Assembly: GCA_018266295.1 (NCBI GenBank)
Contig: JAFEAQ010000011.1
Coordinates: 186,001 to 250,000 of the forward strand
Direction: 5' to 3'
Length of the DNA: 64,000 nucleotides
Source of the DNA: Bdellovibrionales bacterium
Lineage (GTDB): Bacteria; Bdellovibrionota; Bdellovibrionia; Bdellovibrionales; Bdellovibrionaceae
The notes beneath the pieces are model-generated. The model worked only from the letters and a program-made list of their open reading frames with translations. It did no database searches and was not told the origin of the DNA. Shown here one piece after another: positions 25,790 to 34,140 of the stretch. Positions within the stretch are counted from its first letter, which is position 1. Each line of letters opens with the position of its first letter. The position numbers and the translations under genes were made by a program.

Positions 25790-26929
25790 TAAGGCACCGC
25801 CGGCGCCGGAGTGGCATTTGCGAAGTTAGATTTTAGATAAGACATGATGAACTCATCGAGCTCGCCATCCATGATATCGTCGACTTGGTTTGTTTCAAAA
25901 TCCGTGCGGTGATCTTTGACGAGCTGATAAGGATGCATCACGTACGAACGAATTTGCGAGCCCCATTCGTTGGCTTTCTTTGTCGCGTTCATCGCGTCCT
26001 TTTCAGCGTTGCGTTTTTCGAGCTCTTTTTCATAGAGAGCCGCTTTCAACATTTTCAAAGCCTTTTCACGGTTCTGAATCTGACTGCGCTGAGTTTGACA
26101 GCTGACGATAATTCCCGTCGGCAAATGGTACATACGAACCGCTGAATCGGTTTTATTAACGTGCTGACCACCGGCACCGCTTGATCTGAAAGTTTCTACC
26201 TTCAAATCCTCAGGACGGATTTCGATGTTAATATCATCATCCACTTCCGGCCACACGAAGACCGAGGCAAACGACGTGTGTCTGCGGGCATTCGAATCAA
26301 ACGGCGAAATACGCACCAAGCGATGCACGCCGGATTCCGCTTTCAAGTAACCGTAAGCGTAAGGGCCTTCGATCAGCATTGTACAGGATTTAATTCCGGC
26401 ACCTTCGCCCTCGGTCATATCAAGAATTTCTACACGATAGCCGTGATGATCCGCATAGCGCGTGTACATCCGCATGAGCATCTCGGCCCAGTCACAGGAC
26501 TCAGTCCCACCGGCACCGGAGTTGATCGACAAGTAAGCGCTGTTGGAATCCGTTTCGCCATTTAATAAGCGACTGAGTTCTAATTCCTGCCCGATTTTTT
26601 CGATCGCGAGGATTTCGGTTTTGACTTCTTGAAAAGAGGCTTCGTCTTGACCTTCAACGGCCATTTCAAGCAAGACTTTGGCATCATCAAGGCGGCCACT
26701 ATAGGACTTCCACTCACCGACGGCTTTTTCTAAGATTGTTTTTTCTTTATTGATCTTCTGCATTTCTGCAGGCTTTTCCCAGATAGCAGGATTTTCTGCG
26801 GCCATAGCGAGCTCCGCCAAACGCTTCTGCTTTTTCTCTAGGTCAAAGATACCCCCGAAGCTCGTCGCCGAACTTCTCAAGGTCCGTGAGTTTTCTTTTA
26901 ATATCCGATAGTTCCGTAACAATTGACAT
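25789..26929 (-). CDS. prfB: Peptide chain release factor 2, with programmed +1 frameshift
   Basis: The correct start is ATG 26929, preceded by TAAGGA. The first 28 codons run to an in-frame TGA (26845-26843) in the slip sequence CTTTGAC. After a +1 shift, reading continues to the stop at 25789, giving about 379 residues. The main part holds the RF2 anticodon tripeptide SPF (VRISPFDSNARRH) and the catalytic GGQ (SSGAGGQHVNKTDSAVR). RF2 reads UGA and UAA. The shift site makes RF2 limit its own synthesis. The C-terminus has a short Ala/Pro-rich extension. Confidence 0.95.
26842..26856 (-). promoter_or_regulatory. RF2 programmed +1 frameshift site
   Basis: On the minus strand the sequence reads CGGGGGTATCTTTGAC. 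It has an internal Shine-Dalgarno-like G run, then CTT TGA C, with TGA as codon 29 of the zero frame. This is nearly identical to the E. coli prfB site (from memory). Both flanking frames encode RF2-like sequence (ELRGYL before, DLEKKQKRL after). Confidence 0.95.
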
Positions 26930-26951
26930 GGACGTTCCTTACAAGACCCCC

Positions 26952-26979
26952 AGTGTATAGGGAGCAGCCCCGGAGTCAA
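26952..26979 (-). promoter_or_regulatory. prfB: prfB promoter
   Basis: On the minus strand -35 TTGACT (26974-26979) is followed by a 16-bp spacer and -10 TACACT (26952-26957). The transcript should begin near 26945, about 16 bases before the prfB ATG. This supports 26929 as the start, because the out-of-frame ATG at 26979 would lie upstream of the transcript. Confidence 0.65.
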
Positions 26980-27022
26980 TATTTTGGCCCCGTTACGCGG
27001 GTTTGAGCGCTAAGATGACGGT

Positions 27023-27051
27023 TTGCGAAATCATGCGACTCGCGCTATACT
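27023..27051 (+). promoter_or_regulatory. trpS: trpS promoter
   Basis: -35 TTGCGA (27023-27028) and -10 TATACT (27046-27051) are separated by 17 bp. The predicted start of transcription (about 27057-27059) coincides with an ATG at 27059, 145 bases before trpS. The long leader is described separately. Confidence 0.65.
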
Positions 27052-27058
27052 CAGATCT

Positions 27059-27121
27059 ATGGAACTCACTTCGACTCTTCACACTCCATTTTTATCTGTA
27101 AATTGGCGCCTGCGCGCCTAA
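27059..27121 (+). CDS. Possible leaderless 20-codon leader peptide before trpS
   Basis: An ATG lies at the predicted transcription start and opens a 20-codon frame ending in TAA. Its 16th codon is TGG (Trp), in the context SVNWRLRA near the end of the peptide. The stop lies just after a GGCGC/GCGCC hairpin (27105-27118), and a GCTGC/GCAGC hairpin follows at 27130-27144. CTGCG (27111-27115 region) could pair instead with CGCAG in the second hairpin. The layout recalls attenuation control by Trp-tRNA charging of a Trp-tRNA synthetase gene. A single Trp codon and a weak second hairpin make this tentative. Confidence 0.35.
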   Translation: MELTSTLHTPFLSVNWRLRA

Positions 27122-27203
27122 CATCTCTGGCTGCTTCTCGCAGCAATTTACTTTGTATTTCACTTTGAATTTCGCATAACTTTAATTCCATAAAGGAAAT
27201 TTT

Positions 27204-28205
27204 ATGAAACCCGTTATTTTAACCGGCGACCGCCCAACAGGCCCGTTGCATATTGGCCACTACGTGGGTTCCCTCGCCAATCGCGTAAAACTTCAGCACG
27301 ATTACCAGCAATACTTACTCATCGCCGACACCCAGGCACTGACCGACAATTTCGATAATCCGCAAAAAGTCCGCGACAATATCTTAGAAGTCGCTTTGGA
27401 TTATTTAGCTGTGGGCTTGGACCCGGATAAGAACACCATCTTTATTCAGTCGCAGATCCCAGAGCTGTTTGAGCTCAGCATGCACTTCATGAACCTCGTC
27501 ACCGTGTCGCGCTTAATGCGCAATCCGACAGTGAAAGAGGAAATCAAGCAAAAGAACATGGAAGAAAGCCTGCCTGCGGGATTCTTCGTTTACCCGGTCA
27601 GCCAGGCCGCCGATATTTTGGCGTTCAAGGCGGACCTTGTTCCCGTGGGCGAAGATCAAAATCCGATGATTGAGCAAACCAACGAGATCGCCCGCCGATT
27701 TAATCACCTCTATAAAACTTCGTGCCTCAAAGAGGTCAAAAGCATGGTCGGTACCACCGGCCGCTTGATGGGTGTCGACGGCAAAGCCAAGATGAGTAAA
27801 TCTGCAGGCAATGCGATTTTACTTTCTGACACCGCCGACATGATCAAATCCAAGGTGCAGAAGATGTACACCGATTCGAATCACTTGAAAGTCTCGGATC
27901 CCGGTCAAGTGGAAGGCAACGTGGTCTTTAGCTTCCTTGATGTCTTTGACACGAATAAAATAGAACTTGAAGAGTTGAAATCCCACTACCGCCGTGGCGG
28001 TCTCGGCGACGGCGTGCTCAAGCAACGCCTCACGGGGATCCTCGAAGAATTCATTGGACCAATCCGCCGCCGTCGCGAAGAATATGCAAAGGACCCAAAA
28101 CACGTGATAGAAATTTGCATGAAAGGAAGCCACAAAGCTCGCGAACGCGCTTCGCAAACATTGAAAGAAGTGCGTGAAGTGATGGCGCTAATTCCCTATG
28201 AATAG
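27204..28205 (+). CDS. trpS: Tryptophanyl-tRNA synthetase
   Basis: The 333-residue class I synthetase has [17 protein letters not shown] at residues 5-21, containing the HIGH element. The signature loop [13 protein letters not shown] (KMSKS) lies near residue 195. [11 protein letters not shown]-type and [18 protein letters not shown] segments are typical of TrpS. AAGGAAATTTT precedes the ATG. It charges tRNA-Trp. A 145-base leader with a possible Trp-containing peptide lies upstream. The stop region overlaps the next gene (ATGAATAG). Confidence 0.96.
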   Translation: MKPVILTGDRPTGPLHIGHYVGSLANRVKLQHDYQQYLLIADTQALTDNFDNPQKVRDNILEVALDYLAVGLDPDKNTIFIQSQIPELFELSMHFMNLVTVSRLMRNPTVKEEIKQKNMEESLPAGFFVYPVSQAADILAFKADLVPVGEDQNPMIEQTNEIARRFNHLYKTSCLKEVKSMVGTTGRLMGVDGKAKMSKSAGNAILLSDTADMIKSKVQKMYTDSNHLKVSDPGQVEGNVVFSFLDVFDTNKIELEELKSHYRRGGLGDGVLKQRLTGILEEFIGPIRRRREEYAKDPKHVIEICMKGSHKARERASQTLKEVREVMALIPYE

Positions 28206-28638
28206 AATGATTTTGATTTTGATTTTCACACTATTGCTGTCAGCCAAAACATTCGCCACTGATTGCGGCATTAAACCCAAGGGCATGGACTTCGGGCCGA
28301 ACTGCGAACTTGTGCGCGCGCCCGCTCCACCGCCGAAGAAGTCATCCCCACGCATTCCCGACGAAAACATGCCTCTTCCCCAGGCGCCAACAAAGAAACG
28401 TCTGTGGGAACCAATCTTGTTTGGAGCCTACTCCGGAAAACCTGGCTACTACGCCATGATCGGAGCGGCAAAAGACCTCAAAGTTGATACGCTTTTGATG
28501 AATGAAGATGTGATGGAGAAAGCCCAGAAAGCCACCGAAAAACTCAGCCTCGGCGGCGTTACTGCCTGCGAAGCCATCGGCACGCAGCAGTCCATAGGCT
28601 ATACCCTGTTTGATTTACGCAATTGCGGCGGGAAATAA
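28198..28638 (+). CDS. Small secreted protein of unknown function
   Basis: The 146-residue protein overlaps trpS by eight bases and has no ribosome-binding site of its own, so it is probably translated by coupling. It has a signal peptide (about residues 1-20, LLSAKTFA), a short Pro-rich stretch (APAPPPKK), and four cysteines in the mature chain (DCG, NCE, ACE, NCG). I do not recognise a domain. Partial similarity to small exported Bdellovibrio proteins is only an impression. Confidence 0.6.
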   Translation: MNRMILILIFTLLLSAKTFATDCGIKPKGMDFGPNCELVRAPAPPPKKSSPRIPDENMPLPQAPTKKRLWEPILFGAYSGKPGYYAMIGAAKDLKVDTLLMNEDVMEKAQKATEKLSLGGVTACEAIGTQQSIGYTLFDLRNCGGK

Positions 28639-28710
28639 AGATCGCTAGCTCATCAGGGCTTCCGCCCCGAATCCGATTTATTTACTTAAAACATGTTCTC
28701 GGGGACGAAT

Positions 28711-28743
28711 CGTCTATGATACGACCGGGTCGTCTTATAGACG
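28711..28743. repeat. 33-base near-perfect hairpin
   Basis: Arms CGTCTATGATACGAC and GTCGTCTTATAGACG close on the loop CGG, with 13 Watson-Crick pairs, one G-T pair and one mismatch. It lies between the converging ends of the trpS unit and the DUF4336 gene. No T-run follows on either strand, so it is not a canonical intrinsic terminator. It could be a REP-like element, an RNA-stability hairpin or a protein site. Confidence 0.6.
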
Positions 28744-28815
28744 GATTGGCTTTAGGTACCTAGAAAATAATAACGACCATAACTGAAGGCTTGAAGACTC
28801 TTTCTAAACCAAACT

Positions 28816-29499
28816 TCATCTCATGCGCTCCGTCGCAGCTACTAGCTGGGGCGTTGCTCCGCCCTGAATGATGTCTCCGTGGGCGACGATCAGATTGTCA
28901 GGCTTCCAGTCAAGAATCTGACGGACGGCTGATTTCAGAGATTCCTTATTATTGAAATACATTTTCCCGATGCGGGTCATTGCCAGACGATTGTAGCCAC
29001 CGTTAATTTTTGCGATTAATTTCATCAGCCAATTATCGAAGTGATGGAAGTTAAACATCATATCCGTCACAATCAGCGTCTTTGTTTTCGGGTGAAAAAA
29101 CAGAAATTCTTCAAACATCGGTGCGCGAGCTTTGAGCGAATGCATTTCAACGTAATGATCCCACGGCATAACTTCTTGGGTATCAAGAACACCGCTGAAT
29201 TGAATGTCATTGCGTTTTGCGTGAAGATCCGCAGGGCCCCAGATTTCAGCCTCAGGAAAGTTCGCAGCAAATTTATTCACATAAAGGTGATGCATTCCAT
29301 TCGGCGCCACAATGTACTTTACCATGCCAATATCACTGATAGCCTCAACAAGCTTCGGAGTCGGTTCTATCGGAGAAATCACCATCAGATTGTTTGCATC
29401 GAGTGCTATGATGGTTGAACGAATCGCCATTTTCATTCCGGCCGGAGCTTTTAAAAAGTCCTCCGCCACCCACAATCCATCAGCCACGGCTTTTAGCAT
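28816..29499 (-). CDS. DUF4336 protein (metallo-beta-lactamase-like fold)
   Basis: The 227-residue protein starts LKAVADGLWVAEDFLKAP and contains MVISPIEPTPKL, YIVAPNGMHHLYV and a late IVAHGD segment. These match the DUF4336 pattern, a metallo-hydrolase-like family in which some of the zinc ligands are changed. The function of the family is not established. It lies 15 bp after ybeY on the same strand and may be co-transcribed with it. Confidence 0.7.
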   Translation of the reverse strand: MLKAVADGLWVAEDFLKAPAGMKMAIRSTIIALDANNLMVISPIEPTPKLVEAISDIGMVKYIVAPNGMHHLYVNKFAANFPEAEIWGPADLHAKRNDIQFSGVLDTQEVMPWDHYVEMHSLKARAPMFEEFLFFHPKTKTLIVTDMMFNFHHFDNWLMKLIAKINGGYNRLAMTRIGKMYFNNKESLKSAVRQILDWKPDNLIVAHGDIIQGGATPQLVAATERMR

Positions 29500-29514
29500 T
29501 TACAGATCCCCTTG

Positions 29515-29961
29515 CTAGATATTCTTAGCAAGAAGCTTAACAAAGACTGCATCCTGGATGCTAAACATTTTTTCAGCATCTTGGGAAGATGTCTCATGAT
29601 CGTAACCTAGAAGGTGTAAAATCCCGTGAAGCAACATATACCCGAGTTCTTCTCGGTTTTTAAGACCGTGCTCTTTGGCTTGTTTCACCAAAACCTGAGG
29701 GCACATCACAAGCTCCCCTAAGGAATCCGGCGCCATACTCTCGAAGCTGAGCACGTCCGTCGCGTAGTCTTTGCCACGGAATTGCTTGTTCATTGCTTTG
29801 GCTTCTTTAGGATCCAGGAAAACCACTGTGAGTTCTTTTTTCGCAGTGGCTTTATTGAAGATTTTTTTCTTAAGAAATTCTTTTTCGATTTGATCACACC
29901 AAGTTTGAATAAACTTGCGCGGAACTTTCAGAGCACTTTGGTTGACGACAAGAACCTTCAC
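29515..29961 (-). CDS. ybeY: Endoribonuclease YbeY
   Basis: The 148-residue protein carries the metal-binding signature HGILHLLGYDH near residues 114-124 and the N-terminal substrate segment LDPKEAKAMNKQFRGKDYATDVLSF. YbeY is a zinc endonuclease for 16S rRNA 3' maturation and ribosome quality control. Its start overlaps the stop of the 7TM-HD gene by four bases, the usual pgpH-ybeY arrangement; phoH, often next to these, is absent here. Confidence 0.95.
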   Translation of the reverse strand: MKVLVVNQSALKVPRKFIQTWCDQIEKEFLKKKIFNKATAKKELTVVFLDPKEAKAMNKQFRGKDYATDVLSFESMAPDSLGELVMCPQVLVKQAKEHGLKNREELGYMLLHGILHLLGYDHETSSQDAEKMFSIQDAVFVKLLAKNI

Positions 29962-32366
29962 GTCTTTTCACCCAATCCACCGCCAGCTGCGCGCGGATAA
30001 TCGATACGCTGGTGATAGATCCCCAGCAAAATGCGTGTAAAAGCGTTTTCAACTTTCGAAATATCTTTCAACGTCAGATTACACTCGTCCAGTTGCCCGT
30101 CCTGGAATTTTCTTTGCATCACGTTACGCACAATGTTTTGTAAACGTGTTGGCGTGGGTTCATCCAACGACCTCGCAGCAGCTTCAATACTGTCTGCGAG
30201 CATACAAAGGGCCGCTTCACGGAACTGAGGCTTCGGACCTGGATAACGGAAATCCTCTTCAGAGATCTCGCAGTCGTCCGGTTTTTTCAGATCGAGAGCT
30301 TTATTATAGAAGAATGAAATCAGCGTCGTGCCATGATGTTGAATGATGCCGTCAATGATCGGCTTTCCGAGCTTGAACTTCACGCCGAGCTCAACCCCGT
30401 CTTTTACGTGCGCCACGAGCAAAGTCTTACTCATGAACGGCGATATGTGATCGTGCGGGTTATGGCCGGGCTTCTGATTTTCAATAAAGTAATTCGCATG
30501 CTCGGTCTTACCGATATCGTGGTAATAGCACATGACTTTACCCAAAAGCGGATTCGCGTCGATCTCTTCAGCGGCGGCCTCCACCATCGAGCCCACCATC
30601 ATCGAGTGATGATAAGTCCCTGGAGCTTTCACGATCATTTCTTTGAGAAGCGGATGATTCAAGTTGCTGAGCTCAAGCAGCTTCACGTCCGTGGTGTAAT
30701 TGAACACGGATTCAAGCAGCGGAATAATCATCATCGTCACAAGAGCACTAAAGATCCCGCCAACAAACGCCGCAGGAATCGTGACATAAACTTCATTCAA
30801 TGCCCCTTCTTGCTCGATCTTGCTAACCGTCATCAAGAAGGCGACAAGCAAGGCATTCACGAGACCGGTACGAATCCCCGCCCAGTAAATATCATTGCGC
30901 GTTTTACACATGAACACGCCACGGGCTCCGGCGATACCGCCGACCATTGTGACGAGCATGAAGTTGAAACTGAAATCCGTCATGATGCCGGCACAGAATG
31001 CGGTGAAGGCCGTAAACAGCCACACGATCTCACCTGAAGTGACCAGCAGACCCATCATCATCGGAGCCGCCGCCATCGGAGCCGCGTACAAGAATACTTT
31101 TGGCGTTAAAATATGACCGAACTTCGCCGCAAATGCCGCATCTGTCACAAAGAGGTAAATCTTCGTGATGAGAATCACCGACAGAATAATCAGCATCATC
31201 ACCATCGAGTCTTTCGGAAAGACGCGGACCTTGTTCAGCGTAAAACGACGCATGTAAGAGGCAAAAACAATAATCAATAATGTCAGAAAGAGCGCCAACG
31301 AGAATGTCATTAAGTTGCCGCGGCGGTCGGCCTGAATCGCCTGGATCTGACGGATCATCGCCATCTGGAACGGCTGTACAACACTCCCCTGCGGTACGAT
31401 CACCTGGTTTTTCTTGATGGTGATGTTCACAGGAATAATCGCTTCCCGAGCGATCTGCTTGCGCGAGGCGGCCTCTTGCTTATTGAGGGTTAAATTCGGC
31501 ACGACCAGCGAGCGCGAGAAATACAAGATATTTGCACGATCGCTCTCGGTCATTTTCTCAGCGCCGCGCGAGAAGTCTCCTTCGAAGTGATCCGGGTTCT
31601 GCAGATCTAGGATCTCTGTCTTTGGCAGATTGAACTCACGGCCTAAATTGCTTTTATGAATCACACGCGCAACAACGGTGTTCTGATTGCTCGGAATGAA
31701 TCGATCCGGAGCCTCTGCGATTTTCTTTTCGTACCAGTTTTCAAGATTGCGAACAACCGCACTTTCAATGCGTGGATTGAAACGGTTTTCCACCAGCCAC
31801 TCGTACATGAAATCAGAAACACCGATACCGAGCTCTTTTTCAAACTGTGATTTGTGCTGAAAGAAGTCTCGCATGGCTTCTTCGCGGCCCTTGAGGCTCT
31901 TCGGCCATTGCACTTCCCGCAGGAAGGATCTTTGCGTCCGGAAAGATCTATAGACGCCACTGGAAACACGCTCAAAAACTGAGGTGTCGAAGTCATAAAC
32001 CACCGGGACTGTGAGTTCCGCACGCAGACGTTTTTCTTCGGTAGTAACCTCGTCGGTCATTTCGAAGCTGAACGGCGACACCACATCGTATTTTGCGACA
32101 TCGCCGACGCGGAAGTCATAAGGCAGCTCGAGCTGGAAAAAAATCAGATAGGACAAGACCAAACAAAAAGCGAAAATCGTTGCGATACGTTTAATGTAAA
32201 AACGACGTTCCAGTTCTTGGTAAACAGAGGAAAGCATTCGGCCAAAAAAAGTCTTCTCGATTCCCAAGTGGTCAGCCCACTCGCGGAACTTCAAGCTATG
32301 GTCTTCGTAGTTGACACGTTTATGAGGCGCGTCTGTTTTTTTAGGTCCGAACTTGTGCAACGGCAT
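29958..32366 (-). CDS. pgpH: 7TM-HD family phosphohydrolase (PgpH-like)
   Basis: The product is about 802 residues from ATG 32366. A membrane helix near residue 85 is followed by a large extracytoplasmic 7TMR-HDED region. About seven helices lie between residues 380 and 570, and the cytoplasmic HD domain has HHSMMVGSMVEAAAEEI, the metal pair in CYYHDIGKTEH and HGTTLISFF. In Firmicutes such proteins degrade c-di-AMP; the substrate here is not proven. The frame is open further upstream to 32522, overlapping the divergent mazG start, so the true start could lie between 32366 and about 32470. Confidence 0.85.
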   Translation of the reverse strand: MPLHKFGPKKTDAPHKRVNYEDHSLKFREWADHLGIEKTFFGRMLSSVYQELERRFYIKRIATIFAFCLVLSYLIFFQLELPYDFRVGDVAKYDVVSPFSFEMTDEVTTEEKRLRAELTVPVVYDFDTSVFERVSSGVYRSFRTQRSFLREVQWPKSLKGREEAMRDFFQHKSQFEKELGIGVSDFMYEWLVENRFNPRIESAVVRNLENWYEKKIAEAPDRFIPSNQNTVVARVIHKSNLGREFNLPKTEILDLQNPDHFEGDFSRGAEKMTESDRANILYFSRSLVVPNLTLNKQEAASRKQIAREAIIPVNITIKKNQVIVPQGSVVQPFQMAMIRQIQAIQADRRGNLMTFSLALFLTLLIIVFASYMRRFTLNKVRVFPKDSMVMMLIILSVILITKIYLFVTDAAFAAKFGHILTPKVFLYAAPMAAAPMMMGLLVTSGEIVWLFTAFTAFCAGIMTDFSFNFMLVTMVGGIAGARGVFMCKTRNDIYWAGIRTGLVNALLVAFLMTVSKIEQEGALNEVYVTIPAAFVGGIFSALVTMMIIPLLESVFNYTTDVKLLELSNLNHPLLKEMIVKAPGTYHHSMMVGSMVEAAAEEIDANPLLGKVMCYYHDIGKTEHANYFIENQKPGHNPHDHISPFMSKTLLVAHVKDGVELGVKFKLGKPIIDGIIQHHGTTLISFFYNKALDLKKPDDCEISEEDFRYPGPKPQFREAALCMLADSIEAAARSLDEPTPTRLQNIVRNVMQRKFQDGQLDECNLTLKDISKVENAFTRILLGIYHQRIDYPRAAGGGLGEKT

Positions 32367-32478
32367 CAGCTTTTTGGCCCCCGAATCATCATACTGCTTT
32401 TCGGATTTTTTGTCGAAATCCGCAGGCTTATGTGCTACTTCTTGGGGTAATCTCTTTCTTTGTCGAGGTGGTTTTAAT

Positions 32479-33360
32479 ATGCCAAAAGGTCCAGGAAATC
32501 TCAAAGATAATCGTGAGTCCATTCAAGCTTTGGTCGATATCGTGGCAGACCTTCGTGGCCCCAACGGGTGCCCCTGGGACAAGGAACAAAATCATCGCAC
32601 TTTAGCGCGTTATGCCATCGAAGAAACCCACGAGATGGTCGAGGCCCTAGAGGAAAGGGAAGTTTCCCGAGAGAAATCGGGCCCCAACTCTGATTCGTTT
32701 ATTTCTTCAAGCGCCAAGTTCAAAGACGAGCTCGGCGATGTGCTTTTCCAAGTGGTTTTGCATGCACAATTGGCTGCAGAAGAGGGTTCTTTCAACTTCA
32801 ATGATGTGGTCGCAAATATCTCTGAAAAACTCGTGCGCCGTCACCCGCATGTTTTTAGCGGTGTGAATGTCAGCGGTATCGATGAAGTTTGGAAAAATTG
32901 GGAAGCGATCAAGAAGGCCGAAAAAGCCGCCCGCGGAGAAAAGGCGGCGTTGATCAATGTTCCGTCCGCACTCCCCGCTCTTCAGCGCGCGATGACGATT
33001 GGTGAGAAAACGCGCAAGCTGAAATTCGACTGGGATGGCCCGCAGGATGTGTGGCTCAAGGTCGAAGAAGAAATCGCCGAGCTGCAAGAAGCGATGGACA
33101 ACGACGTGATGAGCGAGATTGAACACGAACTCGGCGATGTGCTGTTCTCGGTGGCGCAACTGGCACGTCACTACGAGCTCGATCCGGAGCAAGTCTTACG
33201 AACAGCAAACGCGCGTTTCTTGGGCCGCTTTGAAAAGATGATTCAGGGTTATCGCGCGAGCGAGGCGCCGACGGCGGAAGTCGATGATGTGCTGAAAAAG
33301 TTTGGCGCTTTGTCGAATGAAGACAAAGAAAAGTTCTGGCAGCTTGCGAAGAAGTCCTAG
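32479..33360 (+). CDS. mazG: Nucleoside triphosphate pyrophosphohydrolase MazG
   Basis: The start is ATG 32479, with GAGGTGG seven bases upstream; the open frame to its left is not used. The 293-residue protein has the two-domain MazG layout. The first domain has CPWDKEQNHRTLARYAIEET and DELGDVLFQVVLHAQLA, and the second has KLKFDWDGPQDVWLKVEEEIAEL and HELGDVLFSVAQLARH, with the EExxE and ExxD metal motifs. It hydrolyses abnormal or excess NTPs. It is divergent from the 7TM-HD gene and ends at a bidirectional terminator. Confidence 0.94.
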   Translation: MPKGPGNLKDNRESIQALVDIVADLRGPNGCPWDKEQNHRTLARYAIEETHEMVEALEEREVSREKSGPNSDSFISSSAKFKDELGDVLFQVVLHAQLAAEEGSFNFNDVVANISEKLVRRHPHVFSGVNVSGIDEVWKNWEAIKKAEKAARGEKAALINVPSALPALQRAMTIGEKTRKLKFDWDGPQDVWLKVEEEIAELQEAMDNDVMSEIEHELGDVLFSVAQLARHYELDPEQVLRTANARFLGRFEKMIQGYRASEAPTAEVDDVLKKFGALSNEDKEKFWQLAKKS

Positions 33361-33363
33361 AAT

Positions 33364-33397
33364 AAAAAAAGAGCGGTTTTTCAACCGCTCTTTTTAT
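33364..33397. terminator. Bidirectional intrinsic terminator between mazG and infA
   Basis: A-run (33364-33370), stem GAGCGGT/ACCGCTC, loop TTTTCA-like, T-run (33391-33395). It serves mazG on the plus strand and infA on the minus strand; the infA stop lies directly next to it. Confidence 0.92.
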
Positions 33398-33619
33398 TTA
33401 GAACTTATGTCTGTGAGTGATGAGACCGTGTGTTGGATCGTACGGAGAAACTCCGACGGTCACTCGATCTCCTACGACGACTTTGATATTGAAGCGTTTC
33501 ATCTTGCCGCAGAGGCGGGCTTTGATAGGAACGCCATTTTCTAGGTCGATGAAGTAGACACCACCGGCAGAGAGGTCAGTTACTTTCCCCTCGACCGATA
33601 CGAGATCATCCTTAGCCAC
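33398..33619 (-). CDS. infA: Translation initiation factor IF-1
   Basis: The 73-residue single OB-fold protein shows the IF-1 pattern: MAKDDLVSVEGKV at the start, LENGVPIKARLCGKMKRFNIKVVVGDRV in the middle and SPYDPTHGLITHR at the end. It binds the ribosomal A site during initiation. It starts with GTG, sharing one base with the stop of the RRM gene (TAGTG), so its translation is coupled to that gene. It ends at the bidirectional terminator. Confidence 0.95.
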   Translation of the reverse strand: MAKDDLVSVEGKVTDLSAGGVYFIDLENGVPIKARLCGKMKRFNIKVVVGDRVTVGVSPYDPTHGLITHRHKF

Positions 33620-33930
33620 TAGTAACGACCACCGCGGCCGCCACCGCCGAAGCCACCACGTCCGCCGCCACCTGGGCGCTTCTCTTGTGGTTTTGCTTCA
33701 GAAACGTTCATCGCGCGACCACCAAGGTCTGAACCGTGCAATTTTGTGATTGCAGCTTGCGCTTGTTCATCAGCAGCCATTTCTACGAAACCGAAACCTT
33801 TGCTACGGCCTGTTTCACGGTCAGTGATAACGTTCGCAGATTCAACAGTGCCGAATTCTGCAAAAACGTCAGCCAATTGATCTGAATCGATTGAAAATGA
33901 AAGGTTACCTACGTAAAGTTTTTTTCCCAT
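33619..33930 (-). CDS. RRM RNA-binding protein with glycine/arginine-rich tail
   Basis: The start at 33930 has AAGGAGG five bases upstream; the longer frame to 33981 has none. The 103-residue product has one RRM with RNP2 (KLYVGNL) and RNP1 (RSKGFGFVEM) followed by an RGG-type tail (RGGFGGGGRGGRY). Such small proteins resemble the cold-regulated Rbp proteins of cyanobacteria and act as RNA chaperones. Translational coupling to infA suggests a role in translation, perhaps at low temperature. The long 5' region (33931-34140) may carry regulation. Confidence 0.92.
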   Translation of the reverse strand: MGKKLYVGNLSFSIDSDQLADVFAEFGTVESANVITDRETGRSKGFGFVEMAADEQAQAAITKLHGSDLGGRAMNVSEAKPQEKRPGGGGRGGFGGGGRGGRY

Positions 33931-34140
33931 ATATGCCTCCTTAAAAAGCTGTGGGGCCATTCTCGAAGGACAAAAGGACATCTAATGAACGATCTGAACG
34001 GACTAATTGAGTAACCAGTAAACCACAGAATGGCTCTGAAGGGTACTTCGAAATGTGTCAGTGTGTATTACGGTTAATTTGGAGCCTTAGAAGCAATGAG
34101 AGCGACTTGGCACCCGAAACAAACGCATCTCACCATGGTT
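33931..34140. other. Intergenic region upstream of the RRM gene
   Basis: About 210 bp separate the RRM gene from the 3' end of the transposase-like gene. The Shine-Dalgarno sequence of the RRM gene is at its left end. No gene with support was seen. A promoter for rbp-infA must lie here or inside the neighbour, but I could not pick out one clear -35/-10 pair. Confidence 0.5.

Noticed and set aside
26930-26979. Upstream ATG giving a 396-residue RF2
   Set aside because: The extension is in the wrong frame for RF2 before the shift site, overlaps the -35 box, and is not RF2-like. The frameshift model explains everything.
28639-28690. CTGATGAG on the minus strand resembling a hammerhead ribozyme core
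   Set aside because: No matching GAAA box or stems I and III are present; the supposed stem II has no loop. Chance is sufficient.
32353-32478. N-terminal extension of MazG
   Set aside because: The extension is not MazG-like and overlaps the 7TM-HD gene; a strong ribosome-binding site precedes ATG 32479.
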